Positions 5,796-12,150 of a stretch of 12,604 nucleotides of DNA are shown here, one piece after another. The stretch lies in contig JAGHCE010000015.1 of the NCBI GenBank assembly GCA_021160625.1, positions 1 through 12,604 of the forward strand, in the 5' to 3' direction. The notes beneath the pieces were generated by a model. It was not told the DNA's origin. It was given only the letters and a program-made list of their open reading frames with translations, and made no database searches. The first letter of the stretch is position 1; each line of letters starts with the position of its first letter. Source of the DNA: Planctomycetota bacterium (GTDB taxonomy: Bacteria > Planctomycetota > DG-23 > SLPQ01). The translations under genes were made by a program, and so were the position numbers.

Positions 5796-6614
5796 ATGCG
5801 GAAGAACAAAGGCTTCACGTTGATTGAGCTGTTGGTAGTCATCGCAATTATCTCTATTCTTGCGGCAATGCTTTTGCCCGTGCTGGCCAAGGCCCGTGAA
5901 ATGGCCCGTAGGACATCGTGCAAGAACAACCTCAAACAGCTCGGCCTCGCGCTGCTGATGTACTCGAACGATTACGATGCTTCGTTCCCGACCGGTACGG
6001 TTAGCACCGAAGACAGTGCTCACTTTGCGGATCTCACGTTGCTGTGGTCTCTTAGGTATGCAACCGATCCGAATGTTTTCGAGTGCCCGACTGCCACTTG
6101 GGAAGCGCAGGGTATCAAGGAAGGCGAGACCTTCTGCCCGAAGATCGGCAAACGCAAGCCCGACTGGGATCATATGTATGACTACGGAAACTTCACTAGG
6201 GCTACGAGCGCGTATTCGTACGACAACCAGAAGCGCGACGACGACAACCCGATGATGGCCGTTCTCGCCGACCGTGGTTACGGTCAGGATGACGACTACT
6301 ACGCCGAGGACACAAGGTACAGGTTCTCGGACAACATCGAGTGGGAGACGCCCGACAACAACGGGGATGACAGCCCGTTTGACAACAACTCGCCGAACCA
6401 CTTCTACGAGGGTCAGAACGTCCTCTACGTCGATGGTCACGTTGCGTGGTCCAGTACGCCGCTGTGCAGTTTTGACGGCGACAATATCTACTACTGGGAG
6501 CGTACTGATCCCGGCGTTGACGATCCGACCGATGTTGATGGCGACACAATAGTGCTTGAGCCGACGGATTCCTGGCTGACTGTCTGGGATACCGGTTACG
6601 TCCTCTCAAGTTAG
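5796..6614 (+). CDS. Type IV prepilin-like protein (pseudopilin) with H-x10-DG processing-associated tail
   Basis: The 272-aa product begins with a class III signal: basic MRKNKG, predicted cleavage after G6, then FTLIELLVVIAIISILAA with Glu at +5 of the mature protein, forming the hydrophobic pilin helix. Prepilin peptidase would cleave and N-methylate it, and the product would join a type II secretion or type IV pilus-like assembly. The C-terminal part contains NHFYEGQNVLYVDGHV (201-216), the 'H-x9-DG' type motif with ten rather than nine residues between His and Asp-Gly. The family (DUF1559-like) is strongly expanded in Planctomycetota, Lentisphaerota and relatives. The globular part is rich in Asp, Asn and Tyr (about 145-250) and has four cysteines (42, 97, 114, 224). 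The gene stands alone, with its own promoter and terminator and no pilus-assembly gene nearby, so its role is unknown. Confidence 0.92.
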   Translation: MRKNKGFTLIELLVVIAIISILAAMLLPVLAKAREMARRTSCKNNLKQLGLALLMYSNDYDASFPTGTVSTEDSAHFADLTLLWSLRYATDPNVFECPTATWEAQGIKEGETFCPKIGKRKPDWDHMYDYGNFTRATSAYSYDNQKRDDDNPMMAVLADRGYGQDDDYYAEDTRYRFSDNIEWETPDNNGDDSPFDNNSPNHFYEGQNVLYVDGHVAWSSTPLCSFDGDNIYYWERTDPGVDDPTDVDGDTIVLEPTDSWLTVWDTGYVLSS

Positions 6615-6637
6615 TGGTGGAAGCACCAATGCTTATG

Positions 6638-6671
6638 AAGAGCGGCGCCTTTAAAGGTGCCGCTCTTTTTT
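6638..6671 (+). terminator. Intrinsic terminator of the prepilin-like gene
   Basis: A 12-bp stem, AAGAGCGGCGCC (6638-6649) pairing with GGTGCCGCTCTT (6656-6667) with one G-T wobble, closes on loop TTTAAA and runs into T6 (6666-6671). It begins 24 nt after the stop codon. Confidence 0.9.
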
Positions 6672-6691
6672 GTTGTCAATATTATTACGCC

Positions 6692-6708
6692 TTGCTACCT
6701 CTTAGCAA
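6692..6708. promoter_or_regulatory. Inverted repeat upstream of the ligase-family gene
   Basis: TTGCTA and TAGCAA flank CCTCT, giving a perfect 6-bp inverted repeat that ends 27 nt before the start codon and just ahead of AAAGGAG. It could be an operator or a small RNA hairpin in the leader. No good promoter was found; TTGTCA at 6673-6678 has only a poor -10 partner. Confidence 0.3.
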
Positions 6709-6735
6709 CACCAGTCCGAAAGGAGTTCGCACGCA

Positions 6736-8481
6736 ATGGCGCCGGTTACGTTCGCTGTCTTCGTGTTTGTCATCTTCGCGGGCACGCTCGGTCTGGCGCC
6801 CGGCACTCGAACGCTAACTGACATAAAGGGCCCGATATTCGCAGCGGGCGCGGTTCTCCTAGCCTTTGGTGTTGTCCTTGAGATGTGCAGGAGGCCGTAC
6901 AGGCGGCGCAACCGCGGCCTTGCCGTTTTTCTCGCGCTTGCAGTTGTTTGCCTTTCCTTCACAGCTGTTTCGGCCCTCTGGGCTCCCCATCCTTGGACGG
7001 TCAAGTACGCCGTCGCCGAGCAGTCGCTCTGGTTCCTCCTGGCCGCCTGCACGGCCTTCGTCGCGGACGGCGCCGGGCGCCCGAAGGCGATTGCGGTCTC
7101 TTACGCGCTCCTCGGCGCGATCGCATCGGGTTTTGCACTCGTGTGGCATGGTCTTCTCGCCCACACCCTCAACGATGTCAAGGCTCCCCTGGGAAATGCG
7201 AACCTCTTGGGCGTGTTCCTGATTTTGCCCATCGCAGTAACTGTGGCCCTGGCGCTTTGGGAGTGGCACGGGAAGCGGCGCATACTCGTGCTTGGGCTCT
7301 ACGCGCTGGCCGGTGTCCTGGACATCGTCGTCCTGGGCCTTTGCCGGTCAATGTCGGCATGGCTGGGGTTATTCGTGTACGTCGGCGTCCTTTGCCTCCT
7401 CAAGGCGACGAAAAAGGCGCGCCTGGCTTTGATACTGGCCCTTGTCTGCGGCGCATCGGCCGGCATATTCTGGCTTGCGGACGGCTTCACGCTTCTTAGC
7501 CACACGAGAACGTACCTCGTTCGCGTGGAGTATTGGCGGCGCGCCGGAGTTATGGCCCTGGAAAAGCCGGTGGCGGGCTGGGGCGCAGGAGGGTTCTTCA
7601 CGCACAACGTCCCCCTTGGCGCCGAGACCGGCTCAAGGGGGGTGCTGCTGGCGATAGGCAACGACACCCACAAGATGCCGCTTCACAAGGTCATTGGCAG
7701 GCACCATCCGTCGTCCCCCCATAATGAGTACCTCCGGAACGCAGCCGAAGGGGGCACAATCGGCTTGGCACTCTACGCTGTCCTGATCGCGGCGCCGCTG
7801 TGGACGGCCCTTGGCGCCCGCCGCAGGGGCTTCGGCAGGCCGGAGCTGCTTGACGGCGCCGTTGCGGCATATGCGGCCTTTCTCGCGACTAATTTCGTCA
7901 CGAAGAATATGTGTTTTGCTGACTTCGCACCGCACTTCTGGATTCTCGCCGGGTTCCTCGTGTCAACCGGCTTTTCCGACGGCAAAAGAGCCCCGGCAGC
8001 CGTGAAGTGCCCGTCCGCCGTCCGATGGGGCGTGGCGGTACTGGCGGTTGCAGCCGCCGGCTGGGGTATCTACACTTTTTCCATCCAGGACTACCGCTCT
8101 TCCATTCATTACAACAAAGGCGTGCTCCTCTACAGAAAAGGGGAATTTGCCTCAGCCGCCGCCGAATACCGCAGCGCTGCGGCGCTCACCTGGGATGCGA
8201 AACTTGCCGCCGGGGCAGAGTTTATGCAGGGTACGTCTTACCTCTCATCCGGGGGCAAGATGCTGCCGTCGGCCTGTACGATCCTCGGGGATCTCTGCCG
8301 GGAAGTGGACGGATACGCGGATTTCCAGCTCGGCCTGGCGCTTGAACGCTCGGGATTGCCCAGGCGGGCCGCCGAGGCCTACCGAAGGCACCTGTCGGCG
8401 CGCCCCTGGGACGAGAAGGCTGCCAAACGCCTTGTGGCTCTTGAGGCCGGAGGTGCCCCGGAGGGGCAAATACCTCGATAG
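6736..8481 (+). CDS. O-antigen ligase/polymerase (Wzy_C/WaaL) family membrane protein with C-terminal TPR-like region
   Basis: The 581-aa product has about ten to twelve hydrophobic segments in residues 1-450. Family signs are PLGNANLLGVFLILP (151-165), REYWRRAG-like VRVEYWRRAGVMALEKPVAGWGAGGF in the large exterior loop (262-287), and SPHNEYLRNAAEGGTIGLALY (327-347) with the conserved His329. Such proteins transfer or polymerise undecaprenyl-linked glycans at the outer face of the inner membrane. After the last membrane segment (about 431-450), residues 456-570 look like two or three TPR units (YNKGVLLYRKGEFASAAAEY; FQLGLALERSGLPRRAAEAY) and would face the periplasm. The start is ATG 6736, after AAAGGAG. 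The sugar epimerase downstream supports a polysaccharide role. Ligase cannot be told from polymerase, and O-linked protein glycosylation is a further option. Confidence 0.88.
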   Translation: MAPVTFAVFVFVIFAGTLGLAPGTRTLTDIKGPIFAAGAVLLAFGVVLEMCRRPYRRRNRGLAVFLALAVVCLSFTAVSALWAPHPWTVKYAVAEQSLWFLLAACTAFVADGAGRPKAIAVSYALLGAIASGFALVWHGLLAHTLNDVKAPLGNANLLGVFLILPIAVTVALALWEWHGKRRILVLGLYALAGVLDIVVLGLCRSMSAWLGLFVYVGVLCLLKATKKARLALILALVCGASAGIFWLADGFTLLSHTRTYLVRVEYWRRAGVMALEKPVAGWGAGGFFTHNVPLGAETGSRGVLLAIGNDTHKMPLHKVIGRHHPSSPHNEYLRNAAEGGTIGLALYAVLIAAPLWTALGARRRGFGRPELLDGAVAAYAAFLATNFVTKNMCFADFAPHFWILAGFLVSTGFSDGKRAPAAVKCPSAVRWGVAVLAVAAAGWGIYTFSIQDYRSSIHYNKGVLLYRKGEFASAAAEYRSAAALTWDAKLAAGAEFMQGTSYLSSGGKMLPSACTILGDLCREVDGYADFQLGLALERSGLPRRAAEAYRRHLSARPWDEKAAKRLVALEAGGAPEGQIPR

Positions 8482-8539
8482 TCTTGCACACAGACTCCCT
8501 TGTCTCCCTACAGGAGTGTCAATGCTGCAAGTGTAACGC

Positions 8540-8567
8540 TTGATTGTGCCCGGCAAGTAGTTAGAAT
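8540..8567 (+). promoter_or_regulatory. Possible promoter of the epimerase gene
   Basis: TTGATT (8540-8545) and TAGAAT (8562-8567) are 16 nt apart in the 171-nt gap after the ligase-family gene. The gap also holds TTTCACA and TGTGAAA arms about 23 nt apart (near 8591-8627). Motif match only. Confidence 0.35.
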
Positions 8568-8652
8568 CTCCTTTCCCGGCGGCATTCGGACATTTCACAT
8601 ACCGTCCGGTTGGGCCTCTTGTGAAATCCCTGGTAATGGGGACTTGCGGTTT

Positions 8653-9615
8653 ATGAAGATACTTGTAACCGGCGGCGCAGGTTTTATCGGTTCGAACCTT
8701 GTCCGGAGGCTGGCCGCAAGGGGCGAGTGCGTCGTAATAGTAGACGACTTCAACGATTACTACTCCCCGTCCCTCAAGCGCGCAAACGCCCACTGGGCCG
8801 GCCGGGCCGGCGACGTGACGATTGCCGAAGGCGACGTCCGAGACCAGGCGTTTCTTGAGGAGGTCTTCAAGGACTCCGCATTCGATTGCATTGTGCACTT
8901 AGCGGCGCGCGCCGGTGTCCGGCCTAGTCTCGCCGACCCGCAGCTCTACGTGGATGTGAACTTAAACGGCACCGTCACCCTCCTGGAACAGGCACACAGA
9001 GCCGGCGTCAAGCGCTTCGTATTCGCTTCTTCCTCGAGCGTCTACGGCGTCTCGCGAGACGTCCCGTTTTCCGAGGACGCCTGCGCCGACCACCCGGCGA
9101 GCCCCTATGGAGCAACCAAGCGCGCGGGAGAGGTGCTTTTGGCCGCTTACCGGCACCTTTACGGCCTGCGCTTTGCCGCTTTGAGGTTTTTCACGGTCTA
9201 CGGGCCGAGGCAGCGGCCGGATATGGCGATCCACAAGTTTGTCCGGGCGGTCATCTCCGGCGAGGAGCTGACAATGTTCGGGGACGGCTCTTCGGCCAGG
9301 GACTACACGTACATCGACGACATAATCGACGGCGTCGTGGCTGCCGTGGATGCCGACCTGGAGTGGGAGATAATAAACCTGGGAGACTCAGAGCCCGTCA
9401 CTCTCAAATCTATGATTGCCACGATTGGTGAGGCTGTCGGCCGAGAGCCCCGCATAGAACACCTCGGCGACCAGCCCGGGGACGTTCCCATTACATATGC
9501 GGATATCTCCAAGGCGGGGCGGCTGTTGGGGTTCAAGCCGAAAATCGCCTTCAAAGAGGGAATAAAGCGGTTTGTGGACTGGTATAGGAATGCACAGGCC
9601 CAGGGCCTGCTGTAG
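8653..9615 (+). CDS. NAD-dependent epimerase, UDP-glucuronate 4-epimerase type
   Basis: The 320-aa product is an extended SDR. The NAD loop is TGGAGFIG (6-13), the next strand ends IVDDFNDYYSPSLKRAN (29-45), and catalytic residues are Ser127-129 and Y152-x3-K156 in SPYGATK. RFFTVYGPRQRPDMAI (178-193) and GDGSSARDYTYIDDI (210-224) line the sugar-nucleotide site. The DDFNDYYSPSLKRAN pattern is typical of UDP-glucuronate 4-epimerases, which make UDP-galacturonate for capsules and exopolysaccharides; UDP-glucose/UDP-GlcNAc 4-epimerase is the alternative. I start at ATG 8653, where homology to SDRs begins; GGGGA lies about 10 nt before. The frame is open upstream to 8500 but that part lacks family similarity. 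It probably supplies sugars for the ligase-family neighbour. Confidence 0.92.
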   Translation: MKILVTGGAGFIGSNLVRRLAARGECVVIVDDFNDYYSPSLKRANAHWAGRAGDVTIAEGDVRDQAFLEEVFKDSAFDCIVHLAARAGVRPSLADPQLYVDVNLNGTVTLLEQAHRAGVKRFVFASSSSVYGVSRDVPFSEDACADHPASPYGATKRAGEVLLAAYRHLYGLRFAALRFFTVYGPRQRPDMAIHKFVRAVISGEELTMFGDGSSARDYTYIDDIIDGVVAAVDADLEWEIINLGDSEPVTLKSMIATIGEAVGREPRIEHLGDQPGDVPITYADISKAGRLLGFKPKIAFKEGIKRFVDWYRNAQAQGLL

Positions 9616-9630
9616 CGACGGAGCGAACCG

Positions 9631-10239
9631 ATGACGTGGCCGAACAAGGTAACCTATTCGCGTATTCTTCTGATACCGGTGTTCATAATCGCCGCCCTGC
9701 AGATCCGCGAACATATCGCCTTCAGATACGTCACGGTGGCCATTTTCCTGTGTATTGCGGCCGGTGACGCGCTGGACGGCTACATTGCCAGGCGGTTCAA
9801 TATGTCAAGCATCGAGGGCAAGTTCATCGACCCTCTCGCCGACAAGCTCATTATGATTACGGCATGCGTTCTGCTTGCGATGCCGTTGTGGGCTCTTCCG
9901 GGCGACCGGGCGCCGCTGAGGGCCGAGATAGCCACCATAATCATCGCCAGGGACGTTCTCATCTGTATCTACGTATTGGCGGCCTACCTGGCAGGTCATC
10001 GGGCGGCGTTCGAGCCAACGCGGCTGGGGCGCTTCACGACATTCATCCAGATGGTAATGATTGCGGTGGCGCTCGTAGCGACGTTTCACGTGGTGATACT
10101 TGACTGGGTTGCGGTGCCCTTGTCTTACGTGACGGGCGGCGTTACAATTGCCAGCGGAGGCCAGTACCTCTACAGGTATACCAAACAGCTTAGGTCGACG
10201 GGCAACACGAGCAAGATAGATAAATCGGAGGATAGTTGA
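9631..10239 (+). CDS. pgsA: CDP-diacylglycerol--glycerol-3-phosphate 3-phosphatidyltransferase
   Basis: The enzyme makes phosphatidylglycerol phosphate from CDP-diacylglycerol and glycerol 3-phosphate at the inner membrane. The 202-aa product has the complete CDP-alcohol phosphotransferase motif D-x2-DG-x2-AR-x8-G-x3-D-x3-D: D46, D49-G50, A53-R54, G63, D67 and D71. The N-terminus PNKVTYSRILLIPVFI is typical of PgsA, and several membrane helices follow (about 12-24, 33-45, 73-89, 95-112, 125-145, 147-165). ATG 9631 has GGAG 7 nt before it and lies 15 nt after the epimerase stop. Its TGA overlaps the ribBA ATG as TGATG, so the two are translationally coupled. Another CDP-alcohol transferase is possible, but the start and length favour PgsA. 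Confidence 0.92.
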   Translation: MTWPNKVTYSRILLIPVFIIAALQIREHIAFRYVTVAIFLCIAAGDALDGYIARRFNMSSIEGKFIDPLADKLIMITACVLLAMPLWALPGDRAPLRAEIATIIIARDVLICIYVLAAYLAGHRAAFEPTRLGRFTTFIQMVMIAVALVATFHVVILDWVAVPLSYVTGGVTIASGGQYLYRYTKQLRSTGNTSKIDKSEDS

Positions 10240-11459
10240 TGTCTGTGGATCCTATAGATGAGATTATCGAGGATCTCAAGCATGGGCGGATGGTGATCGT
10301 GGTCGACGATCCCGACCGCGAAAACGAGGGTGATCTCGTGGTTGCCGCCGAAAAGATAACGCCCGAAACGGTTAACTTTATGGCAAAGTACGGCCGGGGG
10401 CTTATCTGCCTGGCGCTTACCCCCAAACGAGTCGAGCAGCTCGGCCTCTCGATGATGGTCGCGGAAAATCGCTCCCGCTTCGAGACGGCCTTTACGGTCA
10501 GCGTAGAGGCGCGCTACGGGGTCACCACCGGGATATCCGCCGCCGACCGTGCCCATACGATCCTGACCGCCGTCCGGCCCGATGCAACCCCGCAGGACCT
10601 CGTGAGCCCCGGGCACGTCTTTCCCCTGAGGGCGCGCGAGGGGGGTGTGCTCGTGCGTACCGGCCAGACCGAGGCAAGCGTGGACCTCGCGCGCCTGGCG
10701 GGCTTCGAGCCCGCGGGCGTCATCTGCGAGATTATGAACGAGGACGGCACGATGGCCCGGAGGGACGACCTCGAAAAGTTCACCGCGCGCCACAATCTCA
10801 AGATGTGCTCGGTGACCGACCTCATCCGCTACCGTCTCAAGCGCGAGAAACTCGTCAAACGCATCGAAAACGTCAAGATGCCCACGCGCTACGGGGATTT
10901 CGACCTCTTTCTCTACGAGGACATAACGCACGGTGAGCCGCACCTGGCGCTTACATGTGGAGGCATCGGCCTTGAAAAGGATCGCATTTACGAGGAACCT
11001 GTCCTCGTAAGGGTCCACAGCGAATGCCTTACGGGGGACGTCTTCGGGAGCCTGCGCTGCGACTGCGGCCCGCAGCTTCACACCGCGATGGAGATGATAA
11101 AAAACGCCGGCAGGGGCGTGCTGGTCTATATGCGCCAGGAGGGCCGAGGCATCGGCCTTGCAAACAAGATACGCGCGTACAAGCTCCAGGAAGAGGGGCT
11201 CGACACGGTCGAGGCGAACCTTGCACTGGGTTTCCCAGCCGACAAGCGCGACTACGGCATCGGCGCACAGATACTTGCCGACCTGGGCCTGAGAAAAATC
11301 CGTCTTCTTACAAACAACCCGCGCAAACTCATCGGCCTCGGAGGATATCACCTTGAAATCGTCGAGCGTATTCCGATTCAGGGGCCGGTGACCGACCATA
11401 ACAGGCGGTACCTCGAAACCAAGGCCCGAAAGCTCGGCCATTTGCTCGAAGAGCTCTGA
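10239..11459 (+). CDS. ribBA: Bifunctional 3,4-dihydroxy-2-butanone-4-phosphate synthase / GTP cyclohydrolase II
   Basis: The enzyme performs both entry steps of riboflavin synthesis: ribulose 5-phosphate to dihydroxybutanone phosphate, and GTP to the diaminopyrimidine. The 406-aa product has an N-terminal RibB domain (1-200) with DDPDRENEGDL (23-33), RYGVTTGISAADRA (92-105), H126 in GHVFPLRA and E164 in CEIMNEDG. The C-terminal RibA domain (207-402) has zinc ligands C263, C274 and C276 (C-x10-C-x-C), RQEGRGIGLANKI (299-311), KRDYGIGAQIL (336-346) and LLTNNPRK (356-363). All key residues appear intact. ATG 10239 follows GGAGG (10227-10231) by 7 nt and overlaps the pgsA stop by one base; TTG 10236 is a weaker alternative. 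There is no room for an FMN riboswitch directly upstream. Confidence 0.97.
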   Translation: MSVDPIDEIIEDLKHGRMVIVVDDPDRENEGDLVVAAEKITPETVNFMAKYGRGLICLALTPKRVEQLGLSMMVAENRSRFETAFTVSVEARYGVTTGISAADRAHTILTAVRPDATPQDLVSPGHVFPLRAREGGVLVRTGQTEASVDLARLAGFEPAGVICEIMNEDGTMARRDDLEKFTARHNLKMCSVTDLIRYRLKREKLVKRIENVKMPTRYGDFDLFLYEDITHGEPHLALTCGGIGLEKDRIYEEPVLVRVHSECLTGDVFGSLRCDCGPQLHTAMEMIKNAGRGVLVYMRQEGRGIGLANKIRAYKLQEEGLDTVEANLALGFPADKRDYGIGAQILADLGLRKIRLLTNNPRKLIGLGGYHLEIVERIPIQGPVTDHNRRYLETKARKLGHLLEEL

Positions 11460-11482
11460 AAAAGCCCGTTTCGGGACTTTTC
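11459..11482 (+). terminator. Possible weak terminator or attenuator hairpin after ribBA
   Basis: AAAAGCCCG (11460-11468) pairs with CGGG (11472-11475) and, past a bulged A, CTTTT (11477-11481), around loop TTT. It starts at the ribBA stop codon and lies 20 nt before the next gene's Shine-Dalgarno, so it may reduce read-through. The short GC part makes it weak. Confidence 0.4.
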
Positions 11483-11515
11483 GCGAACAGGCTCTCGTGA
11501 GAAAAGGAGGTGGAC

Positions 11516-11860
11516 GTGGGCAAGAAAGTGCGGTTTATCTCCCGTGACCTGTTGATGACGGCCACCTTGAACGACTCTGCGGCCGCAGCCGCAGTGGCCT
11601 CGCATCTGCCGTTGGAGGGTCTGGCCCAGACCGCAGGCGCGGAGGTCTACTTCTTCATTGAATTCTCCGTGGACGATGAGGACCCCACGGAAGATGCTCC
11701 TCCCGGAACCATCGCCTACTGGCCCGCGGGTTCCGCCATCTGCGTTTTCTTCGGAGCGCAGCCCATTACGCCGGTGACCGTCATCGGCACGCTTGACGGC
11801 AACCCGAACGAGTGGCGCAATGTTATTTCCGGCAGCGAGGTAAGGCTGGAGAAGGTCTAA
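11516..11860 (+). CDS. Cyclophilin-like fold protein (PF04126-type)
   Basis: The 114-aa product resembles the small cyclophilin-like family (PF04126, COG2164) in length and in PPGTIAYWPAGSAICVFFG (62-80) followed by PVTVIGTLDG (86-95). The N-terminal part ATLNDSAAAAAVASHLPL (16-33) also fits. Members have a cyclophilin-like barrel but are not shown to be active proline isomerases, and their role is unknown. The start is GTG 11516, 5 nt after the strong AAAAGGAGG (11502-11510); GTG 11510 overlaps that site and is unlikely. No signal peptide is seen. The gene is 56 nt after ribBA and faces purM across a repeat island. Confidence 0.82.
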   Translation: MGKKVRFISRDLLMTATLNDSAAAAAVASHLPLEGLAQTAGAEVYFFIEFSVDDEDPTEDAPPGTIAYWPAGSAICVFFGAQPITPVTVIGTLDGNPNEWRNVISGSEVRLEKV

Positions 11861-11889
11861 GCACCCACCGTGCCGTGTGTGGGGATAAG

Positions 11890-11949
11890 GTAGGGCGCGG
11901 CTTGCCGCGCGTGGAATAAACGTTTGGCAGACAAGAATGTCCGCCCTAC
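11890..11949. repeat. REP/BIME-like pair: two GTAG-footed hairpins facing each other
   Basis: On the plus strand GTAG (11890-11893) begins a hairpin with arms GCGCGGC (11895-11901) and GCCGCGC (11904-11910) and loop TT. On the minus strand GTAG (11946-11949) begins a second hairpin, with arms GGCAGACA (11926-11933) and TGTCCGCC (11938-11945), one mismatch, and loop AGAA. Two inverted GTAG-footed hairpins is the layout of bacterial BIMEs mobilised by RAYT (Y1) transposases. No such transposase is in the window. Confidence 0.65.
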
Positions 11950-11980
11950 TTGTTGGCTGGCGCACGCAGAATATGATCCG

Positions 11981-12004
11981 CACGGCGGGGCAAGACCCGC
12001 CGTG
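11981..12004. repeat. 9-bp GC-rich hairpin
   Basis: CACGGCGGG (11981-11989) and CCCGCCGTG (11996-12004) pair perfectly around GCAAGA. It lies within the same intergenic repeat island between convergent genes and could also act as a transcription barrier, though it lacks a T-run. Confidence 0.6.
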
Positions 12005-12019
12005 GCACACATATCACCT

Positions 12020-12044
12020 GTAGGGGCGAGGCATTGCCTCGCCC
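12020..12044 (+). repeat. GTAG-footed 9-bp hairpin (REP-like)
   Basis: GTAG (12020-12023) precedes arms GGGCGAGGC (12024-12032) and GCCTCGCCC (12036-12044) with loop ATT. Its right arm overlaps the start of the inverted copy of the left-island element, so the modules are fused. Confidence 0.65.
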
Positions 12045-12107
12045 GCGGATGGTCAATTGATTGCCTCGGGCAACGCCCGTGGCCTCCATAGCAAAAAGGG
12101 GGCGAAG
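12036..12107 (-). repeat. Inverted, diverged copy of the left-island repeat
   Basis: The reverse complement of this stretch matches 897-968 at about 65 of 72 positions, including TTTGCTATGG and AATTGACCATCCGCGGGC. The 9-bp hairpin is present as GCCTCGGGC (12063-12071), loop AAC, GCCCGTGGC (12075-12083), with one mismatch. One base pair has changed on both sides relative to the left copies. Confidence 0.8.
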
Positions 12108-12145
12108 CCCTCCCTCGTAGCAAAAAGGGGGCGAAGCCCTCCCTC
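12089..12145 (-). repeat. Tandem duplication at the repeat end, period 29
   Basis: The 28-nt stretch 12089-12116, beginning TAGCAAAAAGGGGGCGAAGC, is repeated exactly at 12118-12145 with one G between. On the minus strand each unit holds GGGC-TTC-GCCC, the small first hairpin of the larger element, so only that end was duplicated. The second copy ends 5 nt before the purM stop codon. Confidence 0.85.
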
Positions 12146-12150
12146 CCTCC

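Noticed and set aside
6673..6701. Promoter TTGTCA-17-TACCTC before the ligase-family gene
   Set aside because: The -10 match is poor; the leader was recorded only for its inverted repeat.
10200..10240. FMN riboswitch before ribBA
   Set aside because: The ribBA start overlaps the pgsA stop, so no leader exists, and no RFN-like elements were seen.
10170..11441. 423-codon minus-strand open frame over ribBA
   Set aside because: RibBA is complete with all catalytic motifs on the plus strand; the antisense frame has no recognisable domain.
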